Origin: Alistipes sp.
Lineage (GTDB): Bacteria; Bacteroidota; Bacteroidia; Bacteroidales; Rikenellaceae
Assembly: GCA_017398045.1 (NCBI GenBank)
Contig: JAFQHI010000025.1
Span: 310,001-374,000, forward strand
Length of the DNA stretch: 64,000 nucleotides
Direction: 5' to 3'
Part shown: one piece after another, positions 1-7,772 of the stretch
How the letters are laid out: each line of letters begins with the position of its first letter
Numbering within the stretch: position 1 is the stretch's first letter
Notes under the pieces: generated by a model
What the model saw: only the letters and a program-made list of their open reading frames with translations
Told to the model about the DNA's origin: nothing
Databases searched by the model: none
Program-made: the position numbers and the translations under genes

Positions 1-1834
1 CGGGAATCGAAGCCGTGGGGTGCCAGTTGAAGACAAAGAGCAGGCGGCCGTGCGAGAAGACGATGGTCTTGTTCTGTTCGTCCATCTGGAGATTCCAGGC
101 GTAGCCATCCTCCAGGACCTTGTACTTCTTCATCAGCTTGATCATGGCGCGGTCGAAGTCGCCCAGGAACGAGTAGCGCAAAAAGCCGTTCGTGGAGAGC
201 GACCACTGACGACGGGCATGAGCATAGCTCCAATTGTTACCCTCGCGCGGGAAGTCAATCCACTCGGGATGGCCGAACTCGTTGCCCATGAAGTTCAGGT
301 AGGCCTGCCCACCCGTGGCGATGGTCATCAGACGAATCATCTTATGCAGGGCCATACCGCGCTCGATAATCAGGTTCTCCGAGGCGCGGTTCATATCCGA
401 GTACATCTCCTTGTCCATCAGTCGGAAAGCGATGGTTTTATCGCCCACCAATGCCTGGTCGTGCGACTCGGCATAGGCCACGGTTTTGACCTTCGGCAGA
501 CGGTTCGTCAGTACGGACCACATCTCCCAGATGTTCCAATCCTCGTCGGGGATATCCTTCAACAATTTAATCCAAAAGTCGGGAATCGCCATGCCGAGGC
601 GGTAATCGAAGCCGACACCGCCCTCCTCAATCGGGATGCAGATGCCCGGCATACCGCTCACATCCTCGGCAATCGTGACGGCTGCGGGGTTCAGCTCATG
701 GACGAGCTTGTTGGCCAGCGTGAGGTAGCAGATGGCATCGGTATTGACACCTGCGTCGAAGAACTTCTCGCGGGCATCGAAATCTGTGTAGCCGTGGTGG
801 TGGTAGAGCATCGAGGTGACACCATCGAAACGGAAACCGTCGAAATGGAACTCCTCCATCCAGTATTTGATGTTCGAGAGCAGGAAGTGCTGCACCTCGC
901 GTTTGCCGTAGTCGAAAATCATCGAGTCCCAGTAGGGTTGATAGCCTGCATCGCCCGCCTTCGAGTAGTGGTGGTCGGTACCGTCCAGCTCGTTGATGCC
1001 CTCGTCGAAATTCTTCACGTAGTGGGCGTGTACGAGGTCCATGATGACGGCAATGCCCTTTTCGTGGGCCACGCGAATCAGCTCCTTCAGCTCCTCGGGC
1101 GTACCGCAACGCGACGAGGGGGCAAAGAAGTTCGAAACGTGGTAGCCAAACGAACCGTAGTAGGGGTGTTCGGCGATGGCCATGAGTTGGATGGCGTTGT
1201 AGCCGTTTTTCTTCACGATGGGCAGTACCTTCTTCGTAAATTCGCGGTAGGTGCCGACCCCCTCTTTTTCCTGCGCCATACCCACGTGCGACTCGTAGAT
1301 GAGCAATGCGCCGTTTTTCGAGGCATCAAACTTGTCGCCCATCCAATCGAAGGCCTCGCCCGGCCACCAGAATTGCGCCGAGAAGTTTTTCGTTGCTTCA
1401 TCCTGCACCACGCGCGTCGCGTAGGCCGGAATACGGTCGTGCCAACCATTCGGGCCATGTACATGAATCTTATAAAGCGAGCCGTGCGTGAGTCGGTCTC
1501 GGTACATGGCAGCCGGCAGGAAGATGCTCCAAACACCCGCTCCGTCGCGTTTTAAGCGCAACTCGGTGCGTTGCCAATTGTTGAAATCACCAAATAGATA
1601 GACATCCTGCGCCCCGGGCAGCCATTCGCGGAACCACCATCCGTCGAGTGTGTCGTCCCACTGCCAGCCGAAATAGCGGTAGCCGTTGGCATACTCCGAA
1701 ATCGAGCCGTTGCCGGCCGTGATGTCCGCCAACTTCTCCGTATAGCGGGCATAGCGGGCGTTCATCTCGCCCTCGACGGGCTGCAACCATTCATCTTCGG
1801 CCACAATGGGCAGTATCGGTTTTTCCTGATTCAT
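1..1834 (-). CDS. glgB: 1,4-alpha-glucan branching enzyme, 3' end cut by window
   Basis: Makes alpha-1,6 branches in cytoplasmic glycogen by cutting and transferring alpha-1,4 glucan chains (GH13). Translation from the ATG at 1834 gives 611 codons and is still open at position 1, so the C-terminal end is missing. An N-terminal CBM48-like region (about residues 60-150) precedes the GH13 barrel. The conserved regions are visible: DLVHAHYVKN (region I), FRFDGVTSM with the nucleophile Asp337, TIAEDVSG with the acid/base Glu390, and ESHDQ (region IV). The overall style (MNQEKPILPI start, YGSFGYHVSNFF) matches the eukaryote-like branching enzymes of Bacteroidales, which are near 670 residues. A TAAATTTG box on the minus strand (1863-1856) is a possible -7 element, but no well-spaced -33 TTG is seen. 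Identification is firm. Confidence 0.95.
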   Translation of the reverse strand, partial: MNQEKPILPIVAEDEWLQPVEGEMNARYARYTEKLADITAGNGSISEYANGYRYFGWQWDDTLDGWWFREWLPGAQDVYLFGDFNNWQRTELRLKRDGAGVWSIFLPAAMYRDRLTHGSLYKIHVHGPNGWHDRIPAYATRVVQDEATKNFSAQFWWPGEAFDWMGDKFDASKNGALLIYESHVGMAQEKEGVGTYREFTKKVLPIVKKNGYNAIQLMAIAEHPYYGSFGYHVSNFFAPSSRCGTPEELKELIRVAHEKGIAVIMDLVHAHYVKNFDEGINELDGTDHHYSKAGDAGYQPYWDSMIFDYGKREVQHFLLSNIKYWMEEFHFDGFRFDGVTSMLYHHHGYTDFDAREKFFDAGVNTDAICYLTLANKLVHELNPAAVTIAEDVSGMPGICIPIEEGGVGFDYRLGMAIPDFWIKLLKDIPDEDWNIWEMWSVLTNRLPKVKTVAYAESHDQALVGDKTIAFRLMDKEMYSDMNRASENLIIERGMALHKMIRLMTIATGGQAYLNFMGNEFGHPEWIDFPREGNNWSYAHARRQWSLSTNGFLRYSFLGDFDRAMIKLMKKYKVLEDGYAWNLQMDEQNKTIVFSHGRLLFVFNWHPTASIP

Positions 1835-1965
1835 ACTCCTAAATTTTTGGTGTATCAAATTTACGAAAAAGAATTGAGAAATAAAAACAAGCGCGGTAAA
1901 AAATGGCAGCAACGGGCGTTAAAGGTCGCTCTTTGCCGATCGGCTGTTGCCCGACGTTTCTTTTT

Positions 1966-2562
1966 TTACACAATCACTCCAATTTCGTCAATCAGTTGAT
2001 TCACCTTGCGGCGGAGCTTTTTCAGGATGGGTACCCAGATGAGGGTCAGGACGATAATGGCCGAGGTCGATGTGCCGAATGCAATCCCTTGGAAGAACTC
2101 CTTGAGGTTCATGTTTGAGGTCAGGGCATTCCCCGCACAGCTCACTATCACGATGACGGCAAAGATGGCCAACAGGCGACACAGCGTGCGCACGGCAAAC
2201 GAATAGACCTTATTGACGTGGCGCAACTTGGCGTAGGTGTCGTCCTTCATGTCGAAGGGGCCGTCGGCTGCCTTTTTCTGCAGGAAGAGCCAATCTTTCC
2301 ACTCCCCGACGATACGTATGTCACATTCGGTGAGGAAGTTGAAGTAGCTCTCCTTCACCTCGTCCGAGGCCGTGCGCTCTACGATGTCGAGCTTGTAGAT
2401 GTATTCACCCGGATTGCCGCGACGGAAGATATAGCGACAGCAGCCTACGGCCGTCAGATGCCAACCCTCTTTGGCCATTTCGTTCAGCCATTGCTCCTCT
2501 TTTTCGTATTCGGCAATGTGGTAGTATCGCCATACCTTTTTCATCTCGCCAGTTCTTTTCAT
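1966..2562 (-). CDS. DUF2812 membrane protein
   Basis: A 198-residue protein. The N-terminal soluble half carries the DUF2812 signature (YHIAEYEKEEQWLNEMAKEGWHL near residue 14, then RYIFRRGNPGEYIYKLDI). Two membrane segments follow, around residues 128-148 (LLAIFAVIVIVSC) and 162-182 (ASTSAIIVLTLIWVPIL). DUF2812 proteins have no established biochemical role; they are typically encoded beside PadR regulators, as here. The gene starts 11 bp after the stop of the PadR gene, so the two form a transcription unit under the promoter/operator at 2915-2960. Function inferred only as the target of the PadR regulator, perhaps envelope stress or antimicrobial sensing. Family assignment is good, role unknown. 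Confidence 0.85.
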   Translation of the reverse strand: MKRTGEMKKVWRYYHIAEYEKEEQWLNEMAKEGWHLTAVGCCRYIFRRGNPGEYIYKLDIVERTASDEVKESYFNFLTECDIRIVGEWKDWLFLQKKAADGPFDMKDDTYAKLRHVNKVYSFAVRTLCRLLAIFAVIVIVSCAGNALTSNMNLKEFFQGIAFGTSTSAIIVLTLIWVPILKKLRRKVNQLIDEIGVIV

Positions 2563-2573
2563 AGCTTTGCTGT

Positions 2574-2882
2574 TTAGTGATTTAATAACTCTTTTCCGTT
2601 TTTGACCAACTCTTCGAGCCGCTCCACTTCGGCAATCAGTACGCTCCGTCCGTTGTCGGTCAGGCGGTACTCCTTTTTGCGACCCTCTTCGCCAAGCGGC
2701 TCAATCCAACCCTTCTCCTGCAACGAGACCAATGCTCCGTAGAGCGTACCGGCCGAAAGTCGCAGTCGGCCACCGCTGAGCGAGGCTGTCTGTTGCATGA
2801 TTCCGTAGCCGTGTTTCGGCTCGATGAGCGATAGCAGAATGTAATATACGGCCTCCGTAAGGGCGTTGTTGGCGTTGTTCAT
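2574..2882 (-). CDS. PadR family transcriptional regulator
   Basis: A 102-residue PadR-type winged-helix repressor. The ATG at 2882 gives MNNANNALTEAVYYILLSLI, which matches the usual PadR opening. A longer reading frame to 2984 would run through the promoter and is not used. The fold is visible in the order helix (AVYYILLSLIEPKHGYGIMQ), recognition region (GRLRLSAGTLYGALVSLQEKGWI), wing (GRKKEYRLTDNGR) and a short C-terminal dimer helix (LIAEVERLEELVKNGKELL). PadR proteins repress their own operon and a neighbouring membrane protein and are relieved by small ligands or stress. The downstream DUF2812 gene is the expected target. A perfect inverted repeat lies at the predicted transcription start (2915-2929), supporting autoregulation. 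Confidence 0.92.
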   Translation of the reverse strand: MNNANNALTEAVYYILLSLIEPKHGYGIMQQTASLSGGRLRLSAGTLYGALVSLQEKGWIEPLGEEGRKKEYRLTDNGRSVLIAEVERLEELVKNGKELLNH

Positions 2883-2914
2883 GGGTGTGAATAGTGGTAT
2901 TTCGGTTTCCGTTA

Positions 2915-2960
2915 TATCGGTTGCCGATACAAATGTAGATATAATGTCCCGTTTTTGCAA
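2915..2960 (-). promoter_or_regulatory. Promoter and palindromic operator of the PadR-DUF2812 unit
   Basis: Read on the minus strand: a -33 TTG (2960-2958), a 20-bp spacer, and TACATTTG (2937-2930), an exact match to the Bacteroidetes -7 element TAnnTTTG. Directly downstream lies a perfect 6-3-6 inverted repeat, TATCGG-CAA-CCGATA (2929-2915), covering the expected start of transcription. A dyad at +1 beside a PadR gene is the expected position for an autorepression operator. The promoter is a motif match; operator function is inferred. Confidence 0.7.
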
Positions 2961-3068
2961 CCCCTTGGTGTGAAAAAATGCCAAAAGTTGACTATTTCGG
3001 TCATAAATGGGGGAAATGTGAAAAAAAATGCCTATCTTGCACTCTAATTATATATAAATTGATTGGCT

Positions 3069-4817
3069 ATGAAATATTGCTATGCCTATTTGGTGCTGCT
3101 CGTTTCCCTCTTTTTGCCCGCTTCGGCTTTGGCCGATTCGGTCAGCGTGGAGGAGGCGCACGCCAAAGCCGTCCGTTTCTTTACGGGCAGTGTTGAGACC
3201 CGTACCGCTCCCCAGCTTGAGCTGGTTTGGGATGGCGAACCGGCCACGACCCGTTCGGGGGCCGAGCCTGCGTTCTACATTTTCAATCGCAACGATAACC
3301 CCGGTTTTGTGATTATTGCAGGTGACGATGCCGCCAGCCCCGTGATTGGCTATTCGTTGAAAAATAACTTCTCCTCGACGGCCATGCCCGACAACCTGCG
3401 TTGGTGGCTCGATGGTGTGCGCGAGACGATTCTCGAGATGCGTAAGGCGGGTGTTGCCGCCCATCCCGACCAGCGATTGGCCGCCGCCGATGCCGAGAAA
3501 CTGCTTGCAACGGCCGAATGGGGACAGGGTGACCCCTACAACCGCGAGTGTCCGATGTTGATGGATGGCGTAACGCGCACGGTGACCGGATGCGTGCAGA
3601 CGGCTGCCGCGATTATCTGTAAATACCACCGCTGGCCGACCGAGGTGTCGGGTACGGTGCCGGGTTATACCACTGCGACGAAAAAGCTTTCGGTTCCTTC
3701 CCGCACGTTGCGCGGCTACAACTTCGACCTGATGCCGATGGACTACCGCAATTTCAACGAGTCGCAGGCTGCGGAGATTGCACGTCTGATGGCCGATTTG
3801 GGTGTGATGATGCAGGCCGATTACGATACGAGTACGGGTGCCTATTCGGAGGATGTCCCCATCATGTTATCGACCTATATGCGCTTCAGCAAGCAGGCCT
3901 TGCATTTGAGCCGCATGGCCTACACCGATGAGGAGTGGATTACGCTCCTCAAGAAGGAGATTGACGCCAATCGCCCCGCTCTGTATAGCGGTTCGGATAT
4001 TACGGCCGGTGGCCACGCCTTTGTGATGGATGGCTACGACTCGAACAATAAGATTCACTTCAATTGGGGCTGGGACGGCTCGGCCAACGGCTATTACGAT
4101 GTCGCCTTCATGAACCCCAAGGATACGCCCTATCGCTTTACGCAGTATCAGGGTTGTGTGGTGAACCTGCAACCCGACCCGGATGGCACCTCGACCTATG
4201 TCGATTTGTTGATGGTCGCTACTACCGAGAGCGCATCGGGTTTGACGACTACGGCTACCGGCTTTGCCCCCGGCAGTTCGTTCCAGGCCACCTTTGCCGT
4301 TTTTAATTTAGGTAGCACGGCCTATACGGGCGAGACCTGCCTGGCCCACTTTGCCGAAGATGGCACCAAAAAGGCGGATGTGTCGTCCAAATATTCGTGG
4401 AATATGGTTTCACCCATGATTGGCTATGTATTGAATGTCAATTGTACGCTCACGGAGCCGATTGCAGCGGGTGATTATGTGGCCGGTATCTTCTATGAGC
4501 GAAGCTCGAAGGAGTGGCAGACGGTGCGCTCCTACGACGGTTCGCCCTGGCGCATTGTGTTGCGTGTCGCCAACCCCAAACCGCACGAGCTGTTGCAGGC
4601 GACGACGATGACCTTCGACAAGAAGAGTCGCAGCCTGGGCTTTACGGGCTATGTCGGCATGACCGTCAAGCTCCTCGCACCCGATGGGTCGGAGGTGGCG
4701 TCGGCTACGTTCGATAAGGAGCCGGTGACGTTCGACTGCTCGAAACTCGCAGCCGGAAAATATACGGTAGCAATTTCCTATGATGTGGTAAGTGCCACCT
4801 TTAACGTGGTCTTTTAA
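3069..4817 (+). CDS. Secreted C10 family (streptopain-like) cysteine protease
   Basis: A 582-residue secreted protease. The ATG at 3069 is chosen over TTG at 3063 because it begins a clean signal peptide (MKYCYAYLVLLVSLFLPASALA, cut near residue 22). A Spi-type inhibitory propeptide follows (about residues 25-140, with FYIFNRNDNPGFVIIAGDD). The C10 catalytic domain has the nucleophile Cys175 in TGCVQTAAAIICKYH and His316 in GGHAFVMDGYD, followed by the family motif HFNWGWDGSANGYYDV. About 220 further residues form beta-rich domains of the kind seen in Bacteroidetes secreted proteases. C10 enzymes include streptopain SpeB and the Bacteroides fragilis Bfp proteases; they are made as zymogens that self-process. 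The next gene, 18 bp downstream, encodes a surface lipoprotein and is probably co-transcribed. Substrate unknown. Confidence 0.92.
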   Translation: MKYCYAYLVLLVSLFLPASALADSVSVEEAHAKAVRFFTGSVETRTAPQLELVWDGEPATTRSGAEPAFYIFNRNDNPGFVIIAGDDAASPVIGYSLKNNFSSTAMPDNLRWWLDGVRETILEMRKAGVAAHPDQRLAAADAEKLLATAEWGQGDPYNRECPMLMDGVTRTVTGCVQTAAAIICKYHRWPTEVSGTVPGYTTATKKLSVPSRTLRGYNFDLMPMDYRNFNESQAAEIARLMADLGVMMQADYDTSTGAYSEDVPIMLSTYMRFSKQALHLSRMAYTDEEWITLLKKEIDANRPALYSGSDITAGGHAFVMDGYDSNNKIHFNWGWDGSANGYYDVAFMNPKDTPYRFTQYQGCVVNLQPDPDGTSTYVDLLMVATTESASGLTTTATGFAPGSSFQATFAVFNLGSTAYTGETCLAHFAEDGTKKADVSSKYSWNMVSPMIGYVLNVNCTLTEPIAAGDYVAGIFYERSSKEWQTVRSYDGSPWRIVLRVANPKPHELLQATTMTFDKKSRSLGFTGYVGMTVKLLAPDGSEVASATFDKEPVTFDCSKLAAGKYTVAISYDVVSATFNVVF

Positions 4818-4835
4818 TCTAAAAAGTGAATGAGG

Positions 4836-5954
4836 ATGAAAAAGTTACAATATATGTTGCTGATGCTGCCGGCCCTCTTGTCGGTGGCTTGTAGCAGTTC
4901 GGGAGATGAAGGTCCCGCTCCTACCACCATCACCTTTACGACCGAGGTGCAGACCCGCGCCGCGGTACTGCCGGTGAAGAGCGATTTCAAGAGCGGTGAC
5001 GGTATGTCGATTTTCCGCAGTACGACCAACTCGATTGAGGCGAACAACATCGTGACCTATGCCGCCTCCTATAGCGGTTCTTCGTGGCAGGTTTCGCCCG
5101 TAGCCACGGTAGTGGGTGAGGAGAAGCCCTACTTCTTTGCCGTTTATCCCCAGGTGGATAAGTCGGCCGATGCAGTGGACCCCTCGGCTGTGCCGGTCAA
5201 TGTGGCCACGCAGGTTGATTACCTCTACTCGGGACAGGGTGTGTCGGCCTCGGAGAGCAATCCGACGGTGAACTTCACGATGCACCACGCCATGGCTGTC
5301 ATTGCCTTCAATATCCAGAGCTATGTGGGTGGAAAGCTGACCGCTATCAAGGTGGGCAACGACCGTTTCCCCACGGCCGGTGTATTGCGTGTTACGCGCG
5401 GTAGCATCACCCCGACCGCCTATGGTGTTTATGAGAAGAGCTTCAACGAACCGCTGACGACTACGGGCTGGACGAAAGACCACCCCTCGATGTTCGTTAT
5501 TCCCCACACGATAGGTGCCGATGGTATGCCTGTGGAGCTGACCATCGATAACCGTACCTTTACCTTTACGATTCCGTCGATGCGCCTCACGCTGGCCAAT
5601 AAGTATATCTATTATGTTACGGTGACGGAGCAGGGTGCCGCGTTGTTGGAAGATAAGACCGAGACCATCGACCTGATGGGGGAGACCGAACCCCTGCCCG
5701 ATGTGCCTTACAGCCACCTTGCCCTGCGTTTTAAGGGTCAGAAATTCACCGCGCCGACCATCACTGCAACGGGTCTTTACGGCATGGTGCATTGGGGTGA
5801 CGGTGCGCAGGAGAGCTACAAAGAGGGGTTGGTGCATAACTTCTCGGTGGCCGGTGAATACACCGTAGGTTTTGATATGTGGAATGTAGAAGATGCCCAG
5901 GTTAGCTATTCGAACCTTGAGGGGCTGCAAGAGATTGATTTCTCGAAGTTCTAA
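4836..5954 (+). CDS. Fimbrillin-family lipoprotein
   Basis: A 372-residue predicted lipoprotein. The signal peptide ends in LLSVAC with the lipidated Cys near residue 19. The body has the fimbrillin signature of Bacteroidales: ITFTTEVQTRA directly after the linker, a GDGMSIFRST stretch, FAVYPQ, and a central MHHAMAVIAFNI strand. The C-terminal 80 residues (from LRFKGQKFT, with MVHWGDGAQE and YSNLEGLQEIDFSKF) resemble the WGDG-type domain that usually leads into leucine-rich repeats, but the protein stops there, so it may be a shortened version. ATG 4830 (MRMKK) is an alternative start. In Bacteroides fragilis, C10 protease genes neighbour small inhibitor genes; here the neighbour is this lipoprotein, which could be a surface partner, substrate or pilus subunit. 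Family fairly sure, role not. Confidence 0.75.
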   Translation: MKKLQYMLLMLPALLSVACSSSGDEGPAPTTITFTTEVQTRAAVLPVKSDFKSGDGMSIFRSTTNSIEANNIVTYAASYSGSSWQVSPVATVVGEEKPYFFAVYPQVDKSADAVDPSAVPVNVATQVDYLYSGQGVSASESNPTVNFTMHHAMAVIAFNIQSYVGGKLTAIKVGNDRFPTAGVLRVTRGSITPTAYGVYEKSFNEPLTTTGWTKDHPSMFVIPHTIGADGMPVELTIDNRTFTFTIPSMRLTLANKYIYYVTVTEQGAALLEDKTETIDLMGETEPLPDVPYSHLALRFKGQKFTAPTITATGLYGMVHWGDGAQESYKEGLVHNFSVAGEYTVGFDMWNVEDAQVSYSNLEGLQEIDFSKF

Positions 5955-5975
5955 CTGTACGGATAACGAGTGACG

Positions 5976-6980
5976 ATGCTGAAATTTCAACCCATCTTGA
6001 AATGTCCGGTGTGGGGCGGTGAGCGCATTGCCTCCTACAAGGGTATCGATACCGACCAACGGCAGATAGGCGAGAGTTGGGAGTTGTCGGGACTTCCCGG
6101 TAACGAGTCGGTGGTGGCCGATGGTCCCGATAAGGGGCTGACCATTTGCGACGTGTTGCGTCGTGATGGTGAAAAGTTGGTCGGCAAGGCCAACTATGCT
6201 CGTTTTGGCGAGGAGTTCCCGTTGCTGGTGAAGTTTATCGATGCCCGCGAAGACCTCTCGGTGCAAGTCCATCCGAACGAGGCGTTGGCCCGCGAACGCC
6301 ATGGGTGTAGCGGAAAATGCGAGGCGTGGTATGTGATTCGTGCCGATGAGGATGCACGCCTCCGTGTTGGTTTCAATCATGCGGTGACGCCCGAGGAGTA
6401 TGATAAGGCAGTGGCCGAGCATCGGGTGGTGGAGCTGATGGCCGAACATCGTATCGCCCCCGGGGATTGGTTCTACCTGCCGGCAGGCCGTATCCATACG
6501 ATTGGTGCAGGAACGATGGTGGCCGAGATTCAGCAACCCTCGAACATCACCTATCGCATCTATGATTACGACCGCCCGGGTGTGGATGGCGAGCCACGCG
6601 AACTGCATACCGAGGCGGCACGCGAAGCCCTCGATTACGGATTCTATTCCGATTACCGCACCTCCTATACCCCCTGTAAGGATAGTGCGGTGCAACTCAT
6701 TCGCAATGAACATTTTACGGTGACGCTCTTCGATTTGAGCCGCCCGCAGATTTTAGACCTTGAGTGGTTGGATTCGTTTGTGGCGGTGGTCTGCACCGTG
6801 GGCGAAGGCACCTTGCGCGACGATAAGGGGCGCACGATGCCGATTCATCAGGGCGAGACGGTGCTGGTACCTGCCGAGACAAAGTGCATCGAGATGGAGC
6901 CGAATGGCGAGCAGCTGAAACTGCTTGTTACCTGGATTGAGAGCGATGTGGCATACGAAACGTCGGCCGAAATGCGTTAA
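5976..6980 (+). CDS. manA: Mannose-6-phosphate isomerase, class I
   Basis: A 334-residue cytoplasmic zinc enzyme interconverting mannose-6-phosphate and fructose-6-phosphate, feeding GDP-mannose/fucose synthesis and mannose catabolism. The cupin metal site is visible: QVHPNE (the Q-x-H-P ligand pair), the Glu in CEAWYVI, and the later His of GRIHTIGAGTMVAEIQQ, which also bears the family's catalytic stretch. The short form (about 320 residues) is typical of Bacteroidales and Bacillus. ATG 5976 is chosen over the GTG at 5970 because it gives MLKFQPILKCPVWGG, the usual start. It follows the fimbrillin-like gene by 21 bp and precedes ykvA by 26 bp, so it could be read from the same transcript, although it has no clear functional link with the protease. 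Confidence 0.95.
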   Translation: MLKFQPILKCPVWGGERIASYKGIDTDQRQIGESWELSGLPGNESVVADGPDKGLTICDVLRRDGEKLVGKANYARFGEEFPLLVKFIDAREDLSVQVHPNEALARERHGCSGKCEAWYVIRADEDARLRVGFNHAVTPEEYDKAVAEHRVVELMAEHRIAPGDWFYLPAGRIHTIGAGTMVAEIQQPSNITYRIYDYDRPGVDGEPRELHTEAAREALDYGFYSDYRTSYTPCKDSAVQLIRNEHFTVTLFDLSRPQILDLEWLDSFVAVVCTVGEGTLRDDKGRTMPIHQGETVLVPAETKCIEMEPNGEQLKLLVTWIESDVAYETSAEMR

Positions 6981-7006
6981 TAAGGTAGCGTGAAAGCCAT
7001 TAAACG

Positions 7007-7396
7007 ATGAACAAACCGCACGATTTGGAGAAATATCGGGGTAGCTACTCCGAACGAGGGCTGATGAATAAGCTCTCGACCATGGCGCGTAAGGCGGGTA
7101 TTAAGGCCGTCTATGCCGTGTTGTTGCTCTATTATGCCCTGCAAAGTCCCAACACCTCGACCAAGGATAAGAGCATCATCTATGGTGCGTTGGGCTACTT
7201 TATCCTGCCACTCGATTTGGTGCCGGATTTTATCCCGCTGGCCGGCTTTGGCGATGATTTGGGAGCCTTGATTTGGGCCTTGAGCCGCGTCTTGGCCAAC
7301 ATTACGGATGAGGTGCGTCAGCAGGCCCGCCTTAAATTGCGCGATTGGTTCGGTGACTACGACCCGGACGAAATCTCCGACCTGGAGAAAAAGTAG
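7007..7396 (+). CDS. YkvA/DUF1232 family membrane protein
   Basis: A 129-residue protein with the DUF1232 (YkvA) core: a first hydrophobic helix (AVYAVLLLYYALQSP, residues 34-48), then YGALGYFILPLDLVPDFIPLAGFGDDLGALIWAL (residues 61-94), whose PLDLVPDFIP(L/V)xGxxDD motif defines the family. The N-terminal and C-terminal ends are charged. No enzymatic role is established for the family; members occur in bacteria and plants as small membrane proteins. It lies 26 bp after manA and is followed by a repeat array and a strong hairpin terminator, so it probably ends that transcription unit. Confidence 0.88.
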   Translation: MNKPHDLEKYRGSYSERGLMNKLSTMARKAGIKAVYAVLLLYYALQSPNTSTKDKSIIYGALGYFILPLDLVPDFIPLAGFGDDLGALIWALSRVLANITDEVRQQARLKLRDWFGDYDPDEISDLEKK

Positions 7397-7430
7397 CAGA
7401 CGACCGGTTGGCGGAAAGGAGAGAGTTAGG

Positions 7431-7497
7431 GGCTTGCTTAAGGTTTCTTAAGGTTTCTTAAGGGTGCTTAAAGGTGCTTAAGGGGACTTAAGGGAGC
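7431..7497. repeat. Six phased 10-bp repeats (CTTAAGGnnn)
   Basis: Six consecutive 10-bp units beginning CTTAAGG or CTTAAAGG run from 7437 to 7496 without a break in register. They lie just after the ykvA stop and just before its terminator. The same decamer family (CTAAAGG/CTTAAGG and its complement CCTTTAG) recurs at about 22.1, 33.2, 36.3, 45.5 and 60.6 kb. Confidence 0.9.
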
Positions 7498-7506
7498 GTC
7501 TAAATT

Positions 7507-7530
7507 GGTGTGGTAACACACCTTTTTTTT
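7507..7530 (+). terminator. Rho-independent terminator after ykvA
   Basis: GGTGTG-GTAA-CACACC stem-loop (7507-7522) followed by eight T residues. It is nearly the same hairpin as the one starting at about 7576 and resembles the 3' end of the SRP RNA gene on the other strand, suggesting local duplication. Confidence 0.85.
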
Positions 7531-7584
7531 ATTGACCTTTTGTAAAGGGAGGATTTAGGAGGGAATGTGGGTATGGGTGTGGTA

Positions 7585-7629
7585 TCACACCTTTTTTTAT
7601 TGCCCTAAAGGCAATAAAAAAAGGTGTGA
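7585..7629. terminator. Bidirectional terminator, 20-bp perfect inverted repeat
   Basis: Two 20-bp arms (7585-7604 and 7610-7629) are exact reverse complements around the 5-nt loop CTAAA. On the minus strand the SRP RNA 3' stem (CTCACACC) is followed by seven T residues inside this palindrome. On the plus strand a GGTGTGGTATCACACC hairpin followed by a T run also ends here. One element can therefore terminate transcription from both sides. Confidence 0.85.
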
Positions 7630-7720
7630 GCTGTTTATATCGCACCGCTACAACCGCATACCCTTGCTTGCTTCCGCACCTGGGGGGTTCTGCAGGAGCT
7701 GGTCGTATAAGACTCACACC
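7623..7720 (-). ncRNA. ffs: Small signal recognition particle RNA (4.5S type)
   Basis: On the minus strand a 98-nt RNA begins GGTGTGAG (7720) and ends CTCACACC (7623); these termini pair and are followed by a T run. The middle contains the hallmark of the SRP helix 8 domain: CCAGGTGCGGAAGCAAGCA then GGGT, with the GGAA tetraloop and the asymmetric-loop bases that bind Ffh. Length fits the short bacterial form without an Alu domain. The RNA joins Ffh to target membrane proteins co-translationally. A consensus promoter with correct spacing sits directly upstream at 7727-7757. Identification rests on sequence and fold by eye. Confidence 0.9.
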
Positions 7721-7726
7721 GAGGGA

Positions 7727-7757
7727 CAAAAGTAGAGAAATTTTCTTATCTTTGCAA
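7727..7757 (-). promoter_or_regulatory. Promoter of the SRP RNA gene
   Basis: Minus strand: TTG (7757-7755), 20-bp spacer, TACTTTTG (7734-7727), then six bases to the G at 7720 that opens the RNA. This is an ideal Bacteroidetes sigma-ABfr promoter. It overlaps a TATCTTTG box on the plus strand (7747-7754), a likely -7 element for mltG, so the two divergent promoters share DNA. Confidence 0.85.
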
Positions 7758-7772
7758 AAAAAATGAAAAAAG

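Noticed and set aside
20-1555. 511-codon open frame on the plus strand at the window start
   Set aside because: Antisense shadow of glgB, which shows all GH13 motifs on the other strand.
2574-2984. Start of the PadR gene at 2984
   Set aside because: The longer frame covers the -33/-7 promoter and operator; the family start is at 2882.
4845-6713. 622-codon open frame on the minus strand
   Set aside because: Antisense to the fimbrillin-like gene and manA; His/Arg-rich with no family signature.
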